Shown here in pieces: positions 35,239 to 43,032 of a stretch of 64,000 bases of DNA (the first letter of the stretch is position 1; each line of letters starts with the position of its first letter). This DNA comes from Falsiroseomonas ponticola (GTDB lineage: Bacteria; Pseudomonadota; Alphaproteobacteria; Acetobacterales; Acetobacteraceae): positions 1 through 64,000 of the forward strand of contig NZ_JAERQN010000012.1 of the NCBI RefSeq assembly GCF_016805305.1, in the 5' to 3' direction. The notes beneath the pieces are model-generated. The model was not told the origin of the DNA and did not search any database. It was given only the letters and a program-made list of their open reading frames with translations. The translations under genes and the position numbers were made by a program.

Positions 35239-35877
35239 ATGACCGGCTTCGCCTCCATTCACGGCTCCGCCTGCGACGACACGATCGACACGACCTCGGC
35301 CGGATCCCGCCGGGACTACATCGAGGCCGCCGGTGGCGCCGATACGGTGAATTCGGGCGGGGGCAACGACAGCATCCATGCGGGTTCGGGCCATGACCTG
35401 GTCTATGCGGGTTCGGGGAACGACGAGGCCTTCGGCGATGCGGGCCGGGACACGATCTATGGCGGGTCGGGCAACGATTTGATCCAGGGCGGCAGCGAGA
35501 ACGACGCCCTGTTCGGCGAGGCCGGGCGGGACACCCTGATCGGCGGGCAGGGCGAGGATTTCCTGGCCGGCGGCTCCGGCAACGACGTGCTCACCGGTGA
35601 CGGCGCCGGCTTCGCCGCCCGCGAGGACACCTTCTTCTACGACAGCAACTTCGGCGATGACATCATCACCGACTTCGACCTGACCCGCGACGTGCTGGAG
35701 ATCAAGGGCGGGATCAACGCGACCGGCGTGAACGATCCCGCGGACCTGGCCCCGCTGGTCACCGAGGTCCAGGGGAACGCGGTGATCGCCTTCGCCAATG
35801 GCGACAGCATCACGCTGCAGGGCATCTCCAAGGATGACCTGCTGGCCGACCTCGACCACGTGATCCGCATCGTCTGA
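35239..35877 (+). CDS. Small RTX (hemolysin-type calcium-binding repeat) protein (212 aa)
   Basis: From about residue 30 to 120 there are roughly nine glycine/aspartate nonapeptides of the GGxGxDxxx type (GSGNDLIQG, AGRDTLIGG and others), which fold into a calcium-binding beta-roll. The C-terminal third (FFYDSNFGDDIITDFDLTRD, then VIAFANGDSITLQGI) is the usual capping region that also acts as a type I secretion signal. No N-terminal export signal and no enzyme domain are present. AAGGAG lies 7 bases before the ATG. No type I secretion genes occur in the window. Confidence 0.92.
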   Translation: MTGFASIHGSACDDTIDTTSAGSRRDYIEAAGGADTVNSGGGNDSIHAGSGHDLVYAGSGNDEAFGDAGRDTIYGGSGNDLIQGGSENDALFGEAGRDTLIGGQGEDFLAGGSGNDVLTGDGAGFAAREDTFFYDSNFGDDIITDFDLTRDVLEIKGGINATGVNDPADLAPLVTEVQGNAVIAFANGDSITLQGISKDDLLADLDHVIRIV

Positions 35878-35886
35878 CCGGCGCCG

Positions 35887-37173
35887 TCACATGACGGCGA
35901 ACTTGATGGCGGAGAGGGCGGCCAGCAGCCAGACGGCGCCATGCACCTCCCCTGCCCTGCCGGCCAGGGTCTTCACCAGCGCATAGGTGATGAAGCCGAG
36001 GCCGATGCCGGTCGCGATGCTGAAGGTGAAGGGCATGGCAAGCGCCGTCAGGATGGCGGGCAGGTATTCCGTCGTGTCGTCCCAGGCCAGGTCCTGCAGC
36101 CCCTTGGCCATCAGGCAGGCCACGAAGACCAGCGCCGGCGCCGTGGCGAAGCCGGGGATGGAGGTGGCCAGCGGCGCCAGGAAGAGCGTCAGCAGGAACA
36201 GGCCCGCGACCGTCAGCGCCGTCAGCCCCGTGCGGCCGCCGGCCTGGATGCCGGCCGCGCTTTCGATGTAGCTGACGGTGGTGGAGGTGCCGAGCGCGGC
36301 CCCCATCATGGCGCCGCCGCTATCGGCCATCAGCGCGCGGCCGAGCCGCGGCACGGTGCCGTCCTTGTTCATCAGGCCGGACCGGTGCGTGGTGGCGATC
36401 AGCGTGCCGGTGTTGTCCAGCAGATCCACCAGGAAGAAGGTGAAGACGATCCCCACCAGGCCGACGCCGATGGCGCCGGCGATGTCCATCTGGAGGAAGG
36501 TGGGCGCCAGGGAGGGCGGCGCGGAGACGATGCCCTTGAACTCCGTCAGGCCGAAGGGCAGGCCGATGGCGGCGGTGCCGATGATGCCGAGCACGATGGC
36601 GCCCGGCACGTTCCGCGCGACCAGCCCCGCGATCAGCACGAAGCCCGCGCAGGCGATCAGCGTGCTGGTGGTGGAAAGCGGGCCGAGGCCGACCAGCGTG
36701 GCCGGATTGGCCACCACCACCCCCATGCCGCGCAGCCCGATCAGGCCAAGGAAGAAGCCGATCCCCGCCGCGATCCCGAGCTTGAGCGAGAGCGGGATGC
36801 CGTTCACCAGCCATTCCCGGATCTTGAGCACGGAGACGAGGAAGAACAGGAAGCCCGAGAGGAAGACGGCGCCGAGCGCCACCTGCCAGGAAATTCCCAT
36901 CCCGCCCACGACCGCGAAGGCGAAATAGGCGTTGAGCCCCATGCCGGGGGCGAGCGCGATGGGGAAGTTGGCGAGCAACCCCATCAGCGCGCTGCCGATG
37001 GCGGCCGCCAGGCAGGTGGCCACGAAGGCGGCGCCAGGGTCGATGCCGGCGGCGGCCATGATCGAGGGATTGACCACGACGATATAGACCATGGTCAGGT
37101 AGGTCGCGATCCCGGCCAGGATCTCCGTGCGCGGCGTGGTGCCGCGGGCGGTCATGTCGAAGAAGCGGTCCAA
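35887..37173 (-). CDS. AzgA-type NCS2 purine (guanine/hypoxanthine) permease (428 aa)
   Basis: This is a proton-coupled purine base importer with 12-14 helices. LDRFFDMTARGTTPRTEILAG at the N-terminus, NPSIMAAAGIDPGAAFVATC, LAPGMGLNAYFAF and the second-repeat motifs DLLDNTGTLIATTHR and GTSTTVSYIESAAG match the AzgA group. I place the start at the TTG preceded by AGAGGAG at 8 bases, which also matches family N-termini; an earlier TTG at 37197 is the alternative. It is divergent from the guanidinium exporter gene across only 67 bases. Confidence 0.9.
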   Translation of the reverse strand: MDRFFDMTARGTTPRTEILAGIATYLTMVYIVVVNPSIMAAAGIDPGAAFVATCLAAAIGSALMGLLANFPIALAPGMGLNAYFAFAVVGGMGISWQVALGAVFLSGFLFFLVSVLKIREWLVNGIPLSLKLGIAAGIGFFLGLIGLRGMGVVVANPATLVGLGPLSTTSTLIACAGFVLIAGLVARNVPGAIVLGIIGTAAIGLPFGLTEFKGIVSAPPSLAPTFLQMDIAGAIGVGLVGIVFTFFLVDLLDNTGTLIATTHRSGLMNKDGTVPRLGRALMADSGGAMMGAALGTSTTVSYIESAAGIQAGGRTGLTALTVAGLFLLTLFLAPLATSIPGFATAPALVFVACLMAKGLQDLAWDDTTEYLPAILTALAMPFTFSIATGIGLGFITYALVKTLAGRAGEVHGAVWLLAALSAIKFAVM

Positions 37174-37190
37174 GGGGGCGACTCCTCTGC

Positions 37191-37216
37191 GCTGCAATGC
37201 AGCGAAACCCTAGGCT
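37191..37216. promoter_or_regulatory. Overlapping divergent promoter elements and palindrome between azgA-like and gdx genes
   Basis: GCTGCAATGCAGC (37191-37203) is a perfect palindrome around one base, placed just before the purine permease ribosome site. TAGGCT on the plus strand (37211-37216) and TAGGGT on the minus strand (37212-37207) overlap head to head and look like -10 boxes for the two genes. The arrangement would make the two promoters mutually exclusive. Confidence 0.4.
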
Positions 37217-37240
37217 GGTTCGAGCGGGAAGGAACAGGGC

Positions 37241-37555
37241 GTGGCGTGGATCTGGCTGGGGCTTGCGGGTTTGCTGGAAGTGGGTTGGGCGGTCGGGCTG
37301 AAGTTCACCGAGGGGTTCTCCCGCCTGCTGCCCACCGTGCTGACGCTCGGCGCCATGGCGCTGAGCATCGGGCTGCTGGGCGTGGCGCTGAAGACCCTGC
37401 CGGTCGGCACTGCCTATGCCGTCTGGACGGGGATCGGCGCGGTGGGCACGGCGATCTTCGGCGTGCTGGTGCTGGGGGAGCCCGCGACCGCGGCGCGGAT
37501 CGGCGGCATCGCGCTGATCGCGGCAGGGATCGTGACCCTCAAGCTCGGAAGCTGA
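37241..37555 (+). CDS. gdx: SMR-family guanidinium exporter (Gdx/SugE) (104 aa)
   Basis: This is a four-helix proton antiporter. AGLLEVGWAVGLKFTEGFSRL with the essential membrane Glu, and LPVGTAYAVWTGIGAVGTAIFGVLVLGE, are the SugE/Gdx form rather than the EmrE form. Gdx proteins export guanidinium. The start is GTG with GGAA 6 bases upstream. There is no room for a guanidine riboswitch upstream. Its neighbour is a purine permease, which suggests a nitrogen-rich metabolite context. Confidence 0.92.
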   Translation: MAWIWLGLAGLLEVGWAVGLKFTEGFSRLLPTVLTLGAMALSIGLLGVALKTLPVGTAYAVWTGIGAVGTAIFGVLVLGEPATAARIGGIALIAAGIVTLKLGS

Positions 37556-37605
37556 TTGCCGGTCCCCGCCTGGCTGGTAGCGTGTCGCCGGGCCATGGGG
37601 GACGG

Positions 37606-39093
37606 ATGATGCGGGCAGCGCTGTCGGCGATGGCCTTGATCGCGGGGCTGGCGGGCCCTGCCGCCGCGCAGACGCTGCGGATCGGCATCGGGGCGGACCC
37701 CAACATGCTCGACCCCGCGCGATCCTCCGGCTTCGTGGAGCGGGTGGTCTTCACGGCGCTGTGCGACCGCCTGGTGGATGTGGGGCCGGACCTGGCCTTC
37801 CGGCCGGAACTCGCCACCGCCTGGGCATGGGAGGATGGCGGGCGGACGCTGCGGCTGACGATCCGCATCGATGGCCGCTTCCATGATGGCACGGTGCTCG
37901 ATGCCGCGTCGGTGAAGGTGAACCTCGACCGCTACCGGACGGCGCCGGAATCGCTGCGGCGGTCAGAATTGCGGCCGGTGACGGCGGTGGAGGCACCTGA
38001 CCCGACGACGGTCCTGATCCGGCTGTCGGAACCCTATGCGCCGCTGCTGTCGGTGCTGTCCGACCGGGCAGGCATGATCATGTCCCCCGCCGCGCTGGCG
38101 CGGATGGGTAACCGGATCGCGGAGGACCCTGTCTGTTCCGGCCCCTTCCGCCTGGTCCGCCGCGTGGCGCAGGAGCGGATCGAGCTGGAACGCGTGGCGG
38201 AGCACTGGAATGCCGCCAACATCCATGTCCAGCGGCTGGTAATCCTGCCGATCCCGGACAACAGCGTGCGGCTGCTGAACCTGCGCGCCGGGCAGCTGGA
38301 CCTGATCGAGCGCATCGCGCCATCGGATGTGGAGGGCGCACGCCGCGCACCGCGGATGGCGGTGCGGGAGGCGACCTCGATCGCCTACCAGCTTCTCTAC
38401 ATCAACCAGGCCGGCGCGCTGCGGGATGGGCGGGTCCGGCGGGCCTTCGAGCTTTCGATCGACCGCGGCATCATCAACCAGGTGGCGCTGCAGGGGCTGT
38501 TCGTGCCGAGCAACCAGCCGGAGCCACCGGGCACCGCCTTCCATTTCGCCGACCTGCCGATCCCGGCGCGCGACGTGGAGGCGGCGAAGGCGCTGCTGCG
38601 GGAAGCGGGAACGCCGAACCCCGAATTCACCCTGCTGACGCCGAACAGCCCGGTCGAAAGCCAAGTGGCGGAGATCATGCAGTCCATGGCGGCGGAGGCC
38701 GGGTTCAGGCTGCGCATCGTGACGATGGAAGCGTCCTCCATCGTCACGCGGGCCCATGCGCGGCAATACGACGCGGCCTTCGGCATCTGGTCGGGGCGGG
38801 CCGATCCGGATGGCAACATCGCGGCCTGGGTCGCCTCCGACGGGTTCCTCAACCGCACGGGCTATGCGAACGCCGCTGTCGATGCGGCCTTCATCGCGGC
38901 GCGACAGGCGACGGACCAGGCCGAGCGGCAGCGGCACTACCGGGGCGCGGCAGCGCAATGGCTGGCGGACCGGCCGGTGATGATCCTGTATCACTATCGA
39001 TGGTTCTGGGGGCTGCGGGCGGGGATCACGGGCTTCGAGCCCTCACCCGATGGCCTCATCCGGTTTTCGGGGCTGCGGTTGCCGCCGGGCTAG
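37606..39093 (+). CDS. ABC transporter substrate-binding protein, family 5, no transporter nearby (495 aa)
   Basis: Signal peptide MMRAALSAMALIAGLAGPAAAQ, then LRIGIGADPNMLDPARSSGF. Family-5 features include GRFHDGTVLDAASVKVNLDRY, CSGPFRLV, and RVRRAFELSIDRGIINQV. No permease or ATPase genes adjoin it, so it either uses a transporter encoded elsewhere or acts as a sensor. TTGCCG and TAGCGT spaced 16 bases (37556-37583) could be its promoter. Its 3' end overlaps the metallohydrolase gene on the other strand by 38 bases. Confidence 0.9.
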   Translation: MMRAALSAMALIAGLAGPAAAQTLRIGIGADPNMLDPARSSGFVERVVFTALCDRLVDVGPDLAFRPELATAWAWEDGGRTLRLTIRIDGRFHDGTVLDAASVKVNLDRYRTAPESLRRSELRPVTAVEAPDPTTVLIRLSEPYAPLLSVLSDRAGMIMSPAALARMGNRIAEDPVCSGPFRLVRRVAQERIELERVAEHWNAANIHVQRLVILPIPDNSVRLLNLRAGQLDLIERIAPSDVEGARRAPRMAVREATSIAYQLLYINQAGALRDGRVRRAFELSIDRGIINQVALQGLFVPSNQPEPPGTAFHFADLPIPARDVEAAKALLREAGTPNPEFTLLTPNSPVESQVAEIMQSMAAEAGFRLRIVTMEASSIVTRAHARQYDAAFGIWSGRADPDGNIAAWVASDGFLNRTGYANAAVDAAFIAARQATDQAERQRHYRGAAAQWLADRPVMILYHYRWFWGLRAGITGFEPSPDGLIRFSGLRLPPG

Positions 39094-39523
39094 CGTCCAG
39101 GAAGACCGGGCGGGCCTGCGGGTCCCAGGGGATGCGGGCCTCCGCCAGGGTGGCGGCCAGATGGCCGCGGTCCAGCCGTGCATGGCGGACCAGCAGCCCG
39201 ACATAGACGCCCATGAAGGCGGGGCCGTGGCCGTCCCCTGCCCCGTCATGGTCGGCCGTCATCGCATGCGCGATTTCATGCAGCAGCACCCAGCTTGGCA
39301 GTTCTGCCGGCGCCTCGATCGCCAGGCGGCTGCCGGTGGCGATGACGCGGGCTGAGGGGCGCTTGCGGCGGACCCTGGGTGGCCAGCGGAGGCCGGCTTC
39401 GGCCCAGACGTAATCGACCAGCGCCTGCATCTGCGCGAAGGGCACGCGGGAATGGTCGAGCGGCGCGACGACCCGGTCCTCCCACGCATAGACGCGGCGA
39501 GCGCGGGGCTGGTCTCGGCTCAC
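39056..39523 (-). CDS. Small HExxH zinc metallohydrolase-like protein (155 aa)
   Basis: HEIAHAM near residue 82 followed by a Gly-rich spacer and GHGPAFMGVYVGLL gives a three-ligand zinc site (HExxH plus a downstream His). This is as in the small predicted metallohydrolase family TIGR04338 and distantly SprT/WSS1-type proteases. No signal peptide, so it should be cytoplasmic. Its start overlaps the stop of the DUF2786 gene (ATGA), making the two a translationally coupled pair. The target is unknown. Confidence 0.82.
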   Translation of the reverse strand: MSRDQPRARRVYAWEDRVVAPLDHSRVPFAQMQALVDYVWAEAGLRWPPRVRRKRPSARVIATGSRLAIEAPAELPSWVLLHEIAHAMTADHDGAGDGHGPAFMGVYVGLLVRHARLDRGHLAATLAEARIPWDPQARPVFLDASPAATAAPKTG

Positions 39524-40260
39524 GGCTTGCCGCGCAGGCTCCGCGGGCCGGCGCCCGCGCCGACCGGACGGTCCAGGCCGACCCGCCCGCCGGCTTCCTG
39601 CCCATGCCGGAAGGCGGCGCCGTCCCGCACGCGGCGGGTGGTGCTGCGGGAGACGAGGCGGATGCCAAGTTCCTTGAAGGCGGCCTGCACGCGCTTCTCC
39701 TTCGCCACCACCAGGGCGGTGCCGGCGGCGGGCGTGGCGCGGGCCGCGGTGGCGGTTTCCCGGCGATGGCGGGCGATCTCCTCCAGCCGCTCGGACACGC
39801 GCTCCGCGAATCCGTAGCGGAAGCTGCGAAGCCGGGCCTGGGGTTGCAGGCGGCTGCGGCGATAGGCCTCGCTGGCGCGGAAATCGGCTTCCTCCCGGTC
39901 CACGGCCCCGGCGACGAGGTGGAGGAGGTATTCGCCCATCAGCACGTCGGGCTCCAGCCCGAAGAGCACGAAGGTGCCTCGGCCGGCGGTCCAGCCCTTG
40001 GTCTCGGTCAGGCGGATGATGGCGAGGAAGATGGCGCCGACGGCCTGCAGGCGCGGGCCTTCCATGACGATCTCCCGCTGCAGGCAGGCTTCCTCACGCA
40101 ACTCGACCTCGGACATGCTGAGGCCATAGACCTCCAGCAACTGGCCGACCTTCTCGGCCGCGGCCATGGCCTCGGCCTCCGAACAGCCGCGGTCGGTCGT
40201 CTTGGCGGCCAGCGCACGGATGCGGGCCTTCACCTTCTCGAGTTCGCTCGCCTGGCTCAT
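39520..40260 (-). CDS. DUF2786 domain-containing protein (246 aa)
   Basis: The N-terminal 45 residues (KVKARIRALAAKTTDRGCSEAEAMAAAEKVGQLL contains the motif TEAEA-like SEAEAMAAAEK) match DUF2786. The central part (VLFGLEPDVLMGEYLLHLVAGAVDREE) matches the domain that accompanies it in phage and bacterial proteins of unknown role. The C-terminal 60 residues are basic (RHRRET, KEKRVQAAFKELG) and may bind nucleic acid. Start at MSQASELEKVK; the frame is open further upstream without good start features. It is paired with the metallohydrolase gene. Confidence 0.8.
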   Translation of the reverse strand: MSQASELEKVKARIRALAAKTTDRGCSEAEAMAAAEKVGQLLEVYGLSMSEVELREEACLQREIVMEGPRLQAVGAIFLAIIRLTETKGWTAGRGTFVLFGLEPDVLMGEYLLHLVAGAVDREEADFRASEAYRRSRLQPQARLRSFRYGFAERVSERLEEIARHRRETATAARATPAAGTALVVAKEKRVQAAFKELGIRLVSRSTTRRVRDGAAFRHGQEAGGRVGLDRPVGAGAGPRSLRGKP

Positions 40261-40324
40261 CCGTCCTTCCGGGGTGGGGAGAGGGCCCGGTAGCGCGCGA
40301 GCCGAGGCGCCGTCCAGGGCAAGC

Positions 40325-40368
40325 TGGGCAGCGCCGATCCACCATGCATAATGGACGAACTGGTCCAT
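40325..40368 (+). promoter_or_regulatory. Promoter with palindromic operator for the Bug-dienelactone hydrolase-GST operon
   Basis: TGGGCA at 40325-40330 and CATAAT at 40347-40352 (spacing 16) form a plausible promoter. An inverted repeat with arms ATGGAC and GTCCAT around GAACTG (40351-40368) covers the -10 end and the expected start of transcription. This is the position of a repressor site. The Bug gene starts 17 bases later. Confidence 0.5.
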
Positions 40369-40385
40369 ACACAGAGGAATACGCC

Positions 40386-41354
40386 ATGATCGCCCGTCGC
40401 CACCTCGCCTTCGGTGCGGCCGCCGCCCTGGCCGCCCGCCCGGCCGCCGCGCAGGACGGTTTCCCGACCCGGCCCATCACGCTGGTCGTCGCCTGGGCGC
40501 CGGGCGGGTCCAGCGACCTGGTGGGGCGGATGGTGGCGGAGGGGATGGCGAAGCAGCTCGGCCAGCCTGTCGTGGTGGAGAACCGGCCGGGTGCGGCCGG
40601 GACGATCGGCCAGGCTTCCGTCGCGCGGGCGCGGCCGGATGGCTACACCATCCTGATGTCGGGGCGCGGCACCTTCGCCATGGCCGGCCACCTGATGCCG
40701 AACCGCGGCTATGACGATGCGCGGGACTTCGCCGCGATTGGCCTGCTGTGCGAGACGCCGATCTACCTCTGCGTCAACCCGCGCCTTGGCGTGCGGGACG
40801 TGGCGGGGCTGGTGGCGCTGGCGAAGGCGCGGCCGGGGGCGCTGAACTACGCCTCCTCCGGTGCCGGAAGCTCCGCGCACATCGCCACGGAGCTGTTCCT
40901 GTCGATGGCGGGGATCGAGGTGCAGAACGTGACCTATCGCGGCGGTGCGCCGGCGGTGCAGGCGCTGATCACCGGCGATGTGCAGATGGCCTTCGTCGAT
41001 GCGGTGACGGCGCTGCCGCTGATGCGGGCGGGCCAGGTGGTGGGGATCGCGGTCGGCAGCACGGAGCGCTTCCCGCAGACGCCGGAGGTGCCGACCATCG
41101 CGGAGACGCTGCCCGGCTACGAGATCTCCTCCCAATTCGCGCTGCTGGCGCCGGCGCATACGCCGGCCCCGGTGATCCGGCGGCTGTGGGGCGCGATGGA
41201 TGCCGCGATGAGGGACCCGGCGATGCTGGAGCGCCTGCGCGCGGCGGCGTACATCCCACGCGTCGGCACACCGGAAGCCTTCCCCGCCTACCTTGCCGCG
41301 GAAACGCAGCGATGGGGCGAGGTGATCCGGGCGCGCCGCATCACGCTGGAATAG
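40386..41354 (+). CDS. Bug-family TTT substrate-binding protein (322 aa)
   Basis: Signal peptide IARRHLAFGAAAALAARPAAAQ, then FPTRPITLVVAWAPGGSSDLVG. The ligand-binding loop VENRPGAAG and ARPDGYTILM are canonical, as is NYASSGAGSSAHIATELF. The chosen ATG follows AGAGGA; 14 upstream codons in frame are not used. It heads an apparent operon with the dienelactone hydrolase (9 bases away) and the glutathione transferase, so it is probably the uptake receptor for that pathway's substrate. Confidence 0.92.
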   Translation: MIARRHLAFGAAAALAARPAAAQDGFPTRPITLVVAWAPGGSSDLVGRMVAEGMAKQLGQPVVVENRPGAAGTIGQASVARARPDGYTILMSGRGTFAMAGHLMPNRGYDDARDFAAIGLLCETPIYLCVNPRLGVRDVAGLVALAKARPGALNYASSGAGSSAHIATELFLSMAGIEVQNVTYRGGAPAVQALITGDVQMAFVDAVTALPLMRAGQVVGIAVGSTERFPQTPEVPTIAETLPGYEISSQFALLAPAHTPAPVIRRLWGAMDAAMRDPAMLERLRAAAYIPRVGTPEAFPAYLAAETQRWGEVIRARRITLE

Positions 41355-41363
41355 GACGCACGC

Positions 41364-42269
41364 ATGCAGGACCTGCCCGCGCGGATGGAGCTTCACGCCA
41401 TCCGCAGCCTGACCCTGACGGACCGGCATTTCCTGCTGGGCCGGGCGGAGGGGCAGGAGGCCATCGTCACCGGGCTGCTGAGCCTGGCGCAGGGCGAGGG
41501 TCGGCAGCCCGTGGTGGTGGTGATGCATGGCTCGGGTGGCATCGGGCCTTCGGTCGCGCTGTGGCAGCGGCAGATCAATGCGATGGGCGCGGCCGCCCTG
41601 GTGCTGGACGGCTTCACCGGGCGGGGGCTCGTCTCCGTCGCCGGGGACCAGGCGAGGCTCGGGCGCCTGGCCTTCGTGCTCGACATCTACCGCGCGCTCG
41701 GCGTGCTGGCGGCGCATCCGGGGGTGGATCCGGCGCGGATCGCGGTGCTGGGCTTCTCCCGCGGGGGACAGGGCGCGCTCTATGCCGGGATGGCGCGCTT
41801 TCATCGAATGTGGAACCGGAGCGGCGTGACGCCGGTGGGCACCGCGGCGGTCTATCCGGATTGCGGCACGCGCTACATCGGGGATACGGCGATGCTGCCG
41901 GCGCCGCTGCGCGTCTTCCATGGCCGGCCCGACGACTTCAACCCGATCGGGCCCGCGCGGGCGCATGTCGCGCGGCTTCGGGAAGCGGGGCATGACGCCG
42001 AGATCGTCGAATACGACGATGCGCATCATGGCTTCGACAACCCGCTGAGCCCGGCGGCGGCCCTGGTGGAAGGGTCGCAGAGCGTGCGGGATTGCCGGAT
42101 CGAGGAGCGGGAGCCCGGGCTGCTGGTGAATGCCGCGACGGGCCAGCCCTTCAGCTATGCCGATCCCTGCGTCGCCACCCGCGTGCATGTCGGCGGCAAC
42201 GCCGTGGCAGGGGCCGCGCTGCGGCGCGACGTGCTGGCCTGGCTGCGCGGGCTGCTTCGGCTAGACTGA
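41364..42269 (+). CDS. Dienelactone hydrolase-family alpha/beta hydrolase (301 aa)
   Basis: The alpha/beta-hydrolase triad is visible: nucleophile Ser in LGFSRGGQG near residue 133, Asp in FHGRPDDFNP near 193, and His in YDDAHHGFDN near 220. The oxyanion segment is VVVMHGSGGIGP. The classical DLH uses Cys, so this Ser-containing member is a more distant carboxylesterase or lactonase. There is an unusual C-terminal extension after the His that includes VRDCRIEEREPG. It lies between the Bug receptor and GST genes. Confidence 0.88.
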   Translation: MQDLPARMELHAIRSLTLTDRHFLLGRAEGQEAIVTGLLSLAQGEGRQPVVVVMHGSGGIGPSVALWQRQINAMGAAALVLDGFTGRGLVSVAGDQARLGRLAFVLDIYRALGVLAAHPGVDPARIAVLGFSRGGQGALYAGMARFHRMWNRSGVTPVGTAAVYPDCGTRYIGDTAMLPAPLRVFHGRPDDFNPIGPARAHVARLREAGHDAEIVEYDDAHHGFDNPLSPAAALVEGSQSVRDCRIEEREPGLLVNAATGQPFSYADPCVATRVHVGGNAVAGAALRRDVLAWLRGLLRLD

Positions 42270-42293
42270 GGCGAGCACGACGGAGTTCGTACC

Positions 42294-42920
42294 ATGCTGC
42301 GCATCTGGGGCCGCGCCACTTCCTCGAATGTCATGAAGCTGCTCTGGCTGTGCGAGGAGCTGGCGATCCCCTTCGAGCGGATCGATGTCGGCGGCCCCTT
42401 CGGCGGCACGCGGGAGGCTGCGTATCTCGCGAAGAACCCGAACGCCCTGGTGCCGGTGATCGAGGAGCCGGACGGCTTCGTCCTGTGGGAGAGCAACGCC
42501 TGCCTCCGCTACCTCGCGCGGTCACGAGTGCCGGGCCACGCGGTGTATCCGGGCGACCTGCGCGCGGCGGCGGATTGCGACCGCTGGATGGACTGGCAGC
42601 AGACGGCGCTGAACCCGCCGCTGGTCACGGTCTATTTCACCCTGTTCCGCATCCCGGAGCCGGAACGGGACTGGGCGGCCTTCGAGAAGGCGAAGGCGCA
42701 GGTGGAGGCGCTATTCGGGATGCTGGACGACCGGCTGTCCCGCAGCGCGTTCCTCTGCGGCGATGCGCTGACGCTGGCCGACATCGCGCTTGGCATCTAC
42801 GCCTATCGCTGGCTGCTGCTGCCGATCGAACGGCGGGCGATGCCGCACCTCCAGCGCTGGCACGATGCGCTGGCGGCGCGGCCTGGTTTTCAGAAGTACG
42901 TGGCGCTGCCGCTGAGCTGA
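42294..42920 (+). CDS. Glutathione S-transferase family protein (208 aa)
   Basis: A thioredoxin-fold N-terminal half (RIWGRATSSNVMKLLWLCEELAIPFERIDVG, whose catalytic Ser lies in ATSSN) has the glutathione-binding NPNALVPVIEE and LWESNACLRYLA. The all-helical C-terminal half carries LCGDALTLADIALG, the N-capping box. It belongs with the beta/theta-like soluble transferases or isomerases. It ends the receptor-hydrolase-GST group and converges on the next Bug gene through a hairpin repeat. Confidence 0.92.
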   Translation: MLRIWGRATSSNVMKLLWLCEELAIPFERIDVGGPFGGTREAAYLAKNPNALVPVIEEPDGFVLWESNACLRYLARSRVPGHAVYPGDLRAAADCDRWMDWQQTALNPPLVTVYFTLFRIPEPERDWAAFEKAKAQVEALFGMLDDRLSRSAFLCGDALTLADIALGIYAYRWLLLPIERRAMPHLQRWHDALAARPGFQKYVALPLS

Positions 42921-42996
42921 GGGACGCTCGTGGCGACGAAAGCAGCGTCGTCCCCCGCCCCGACCAGCCTGCGGCGTTGCGGCAGGGCCGCAACCC

Positions 42997-43021
42997 CCCT
43001 TCCCGCAAGCGCGGGGGAGGG
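42997..43021. repeat. Hairpin repeat between convergent genes, copy 2
   Basis: A stem of ten pairs (one G-U, one bulged G) around the loop AAGC. Its 3' half matches copy 1 at 31531-31546 with a single difference. Again it lies between convergent genes (GST and Bug). It has no T-run on either side. Confidence 0.6.
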
Positions 43022-43032
43022 AGAAAGGCGGA

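Noticed and set aside
35025..35258. 77-codon minus-strand frame in the intergenic region before the RTX gene
   Set aside because: No recognisable domain, no ribosome site, and it overlaps the likely RTX promoter.
35941..37600. A long plus-strand frame leading into the family-5 receptor gene
   Set aside because: It runs through the purine permease and exporter genes in another frame and encodes low-complexity sequence. The receptor's signal peptide starts at 37606.
39056..39523. Calling the HExxH protein SprT or a toxin
   Set aside because: The zinc motif alone does not fix the family; the GHGPAF spacing fits the TIGR04338-type metallohydrolases better and no antitoxin-like partner is seen.
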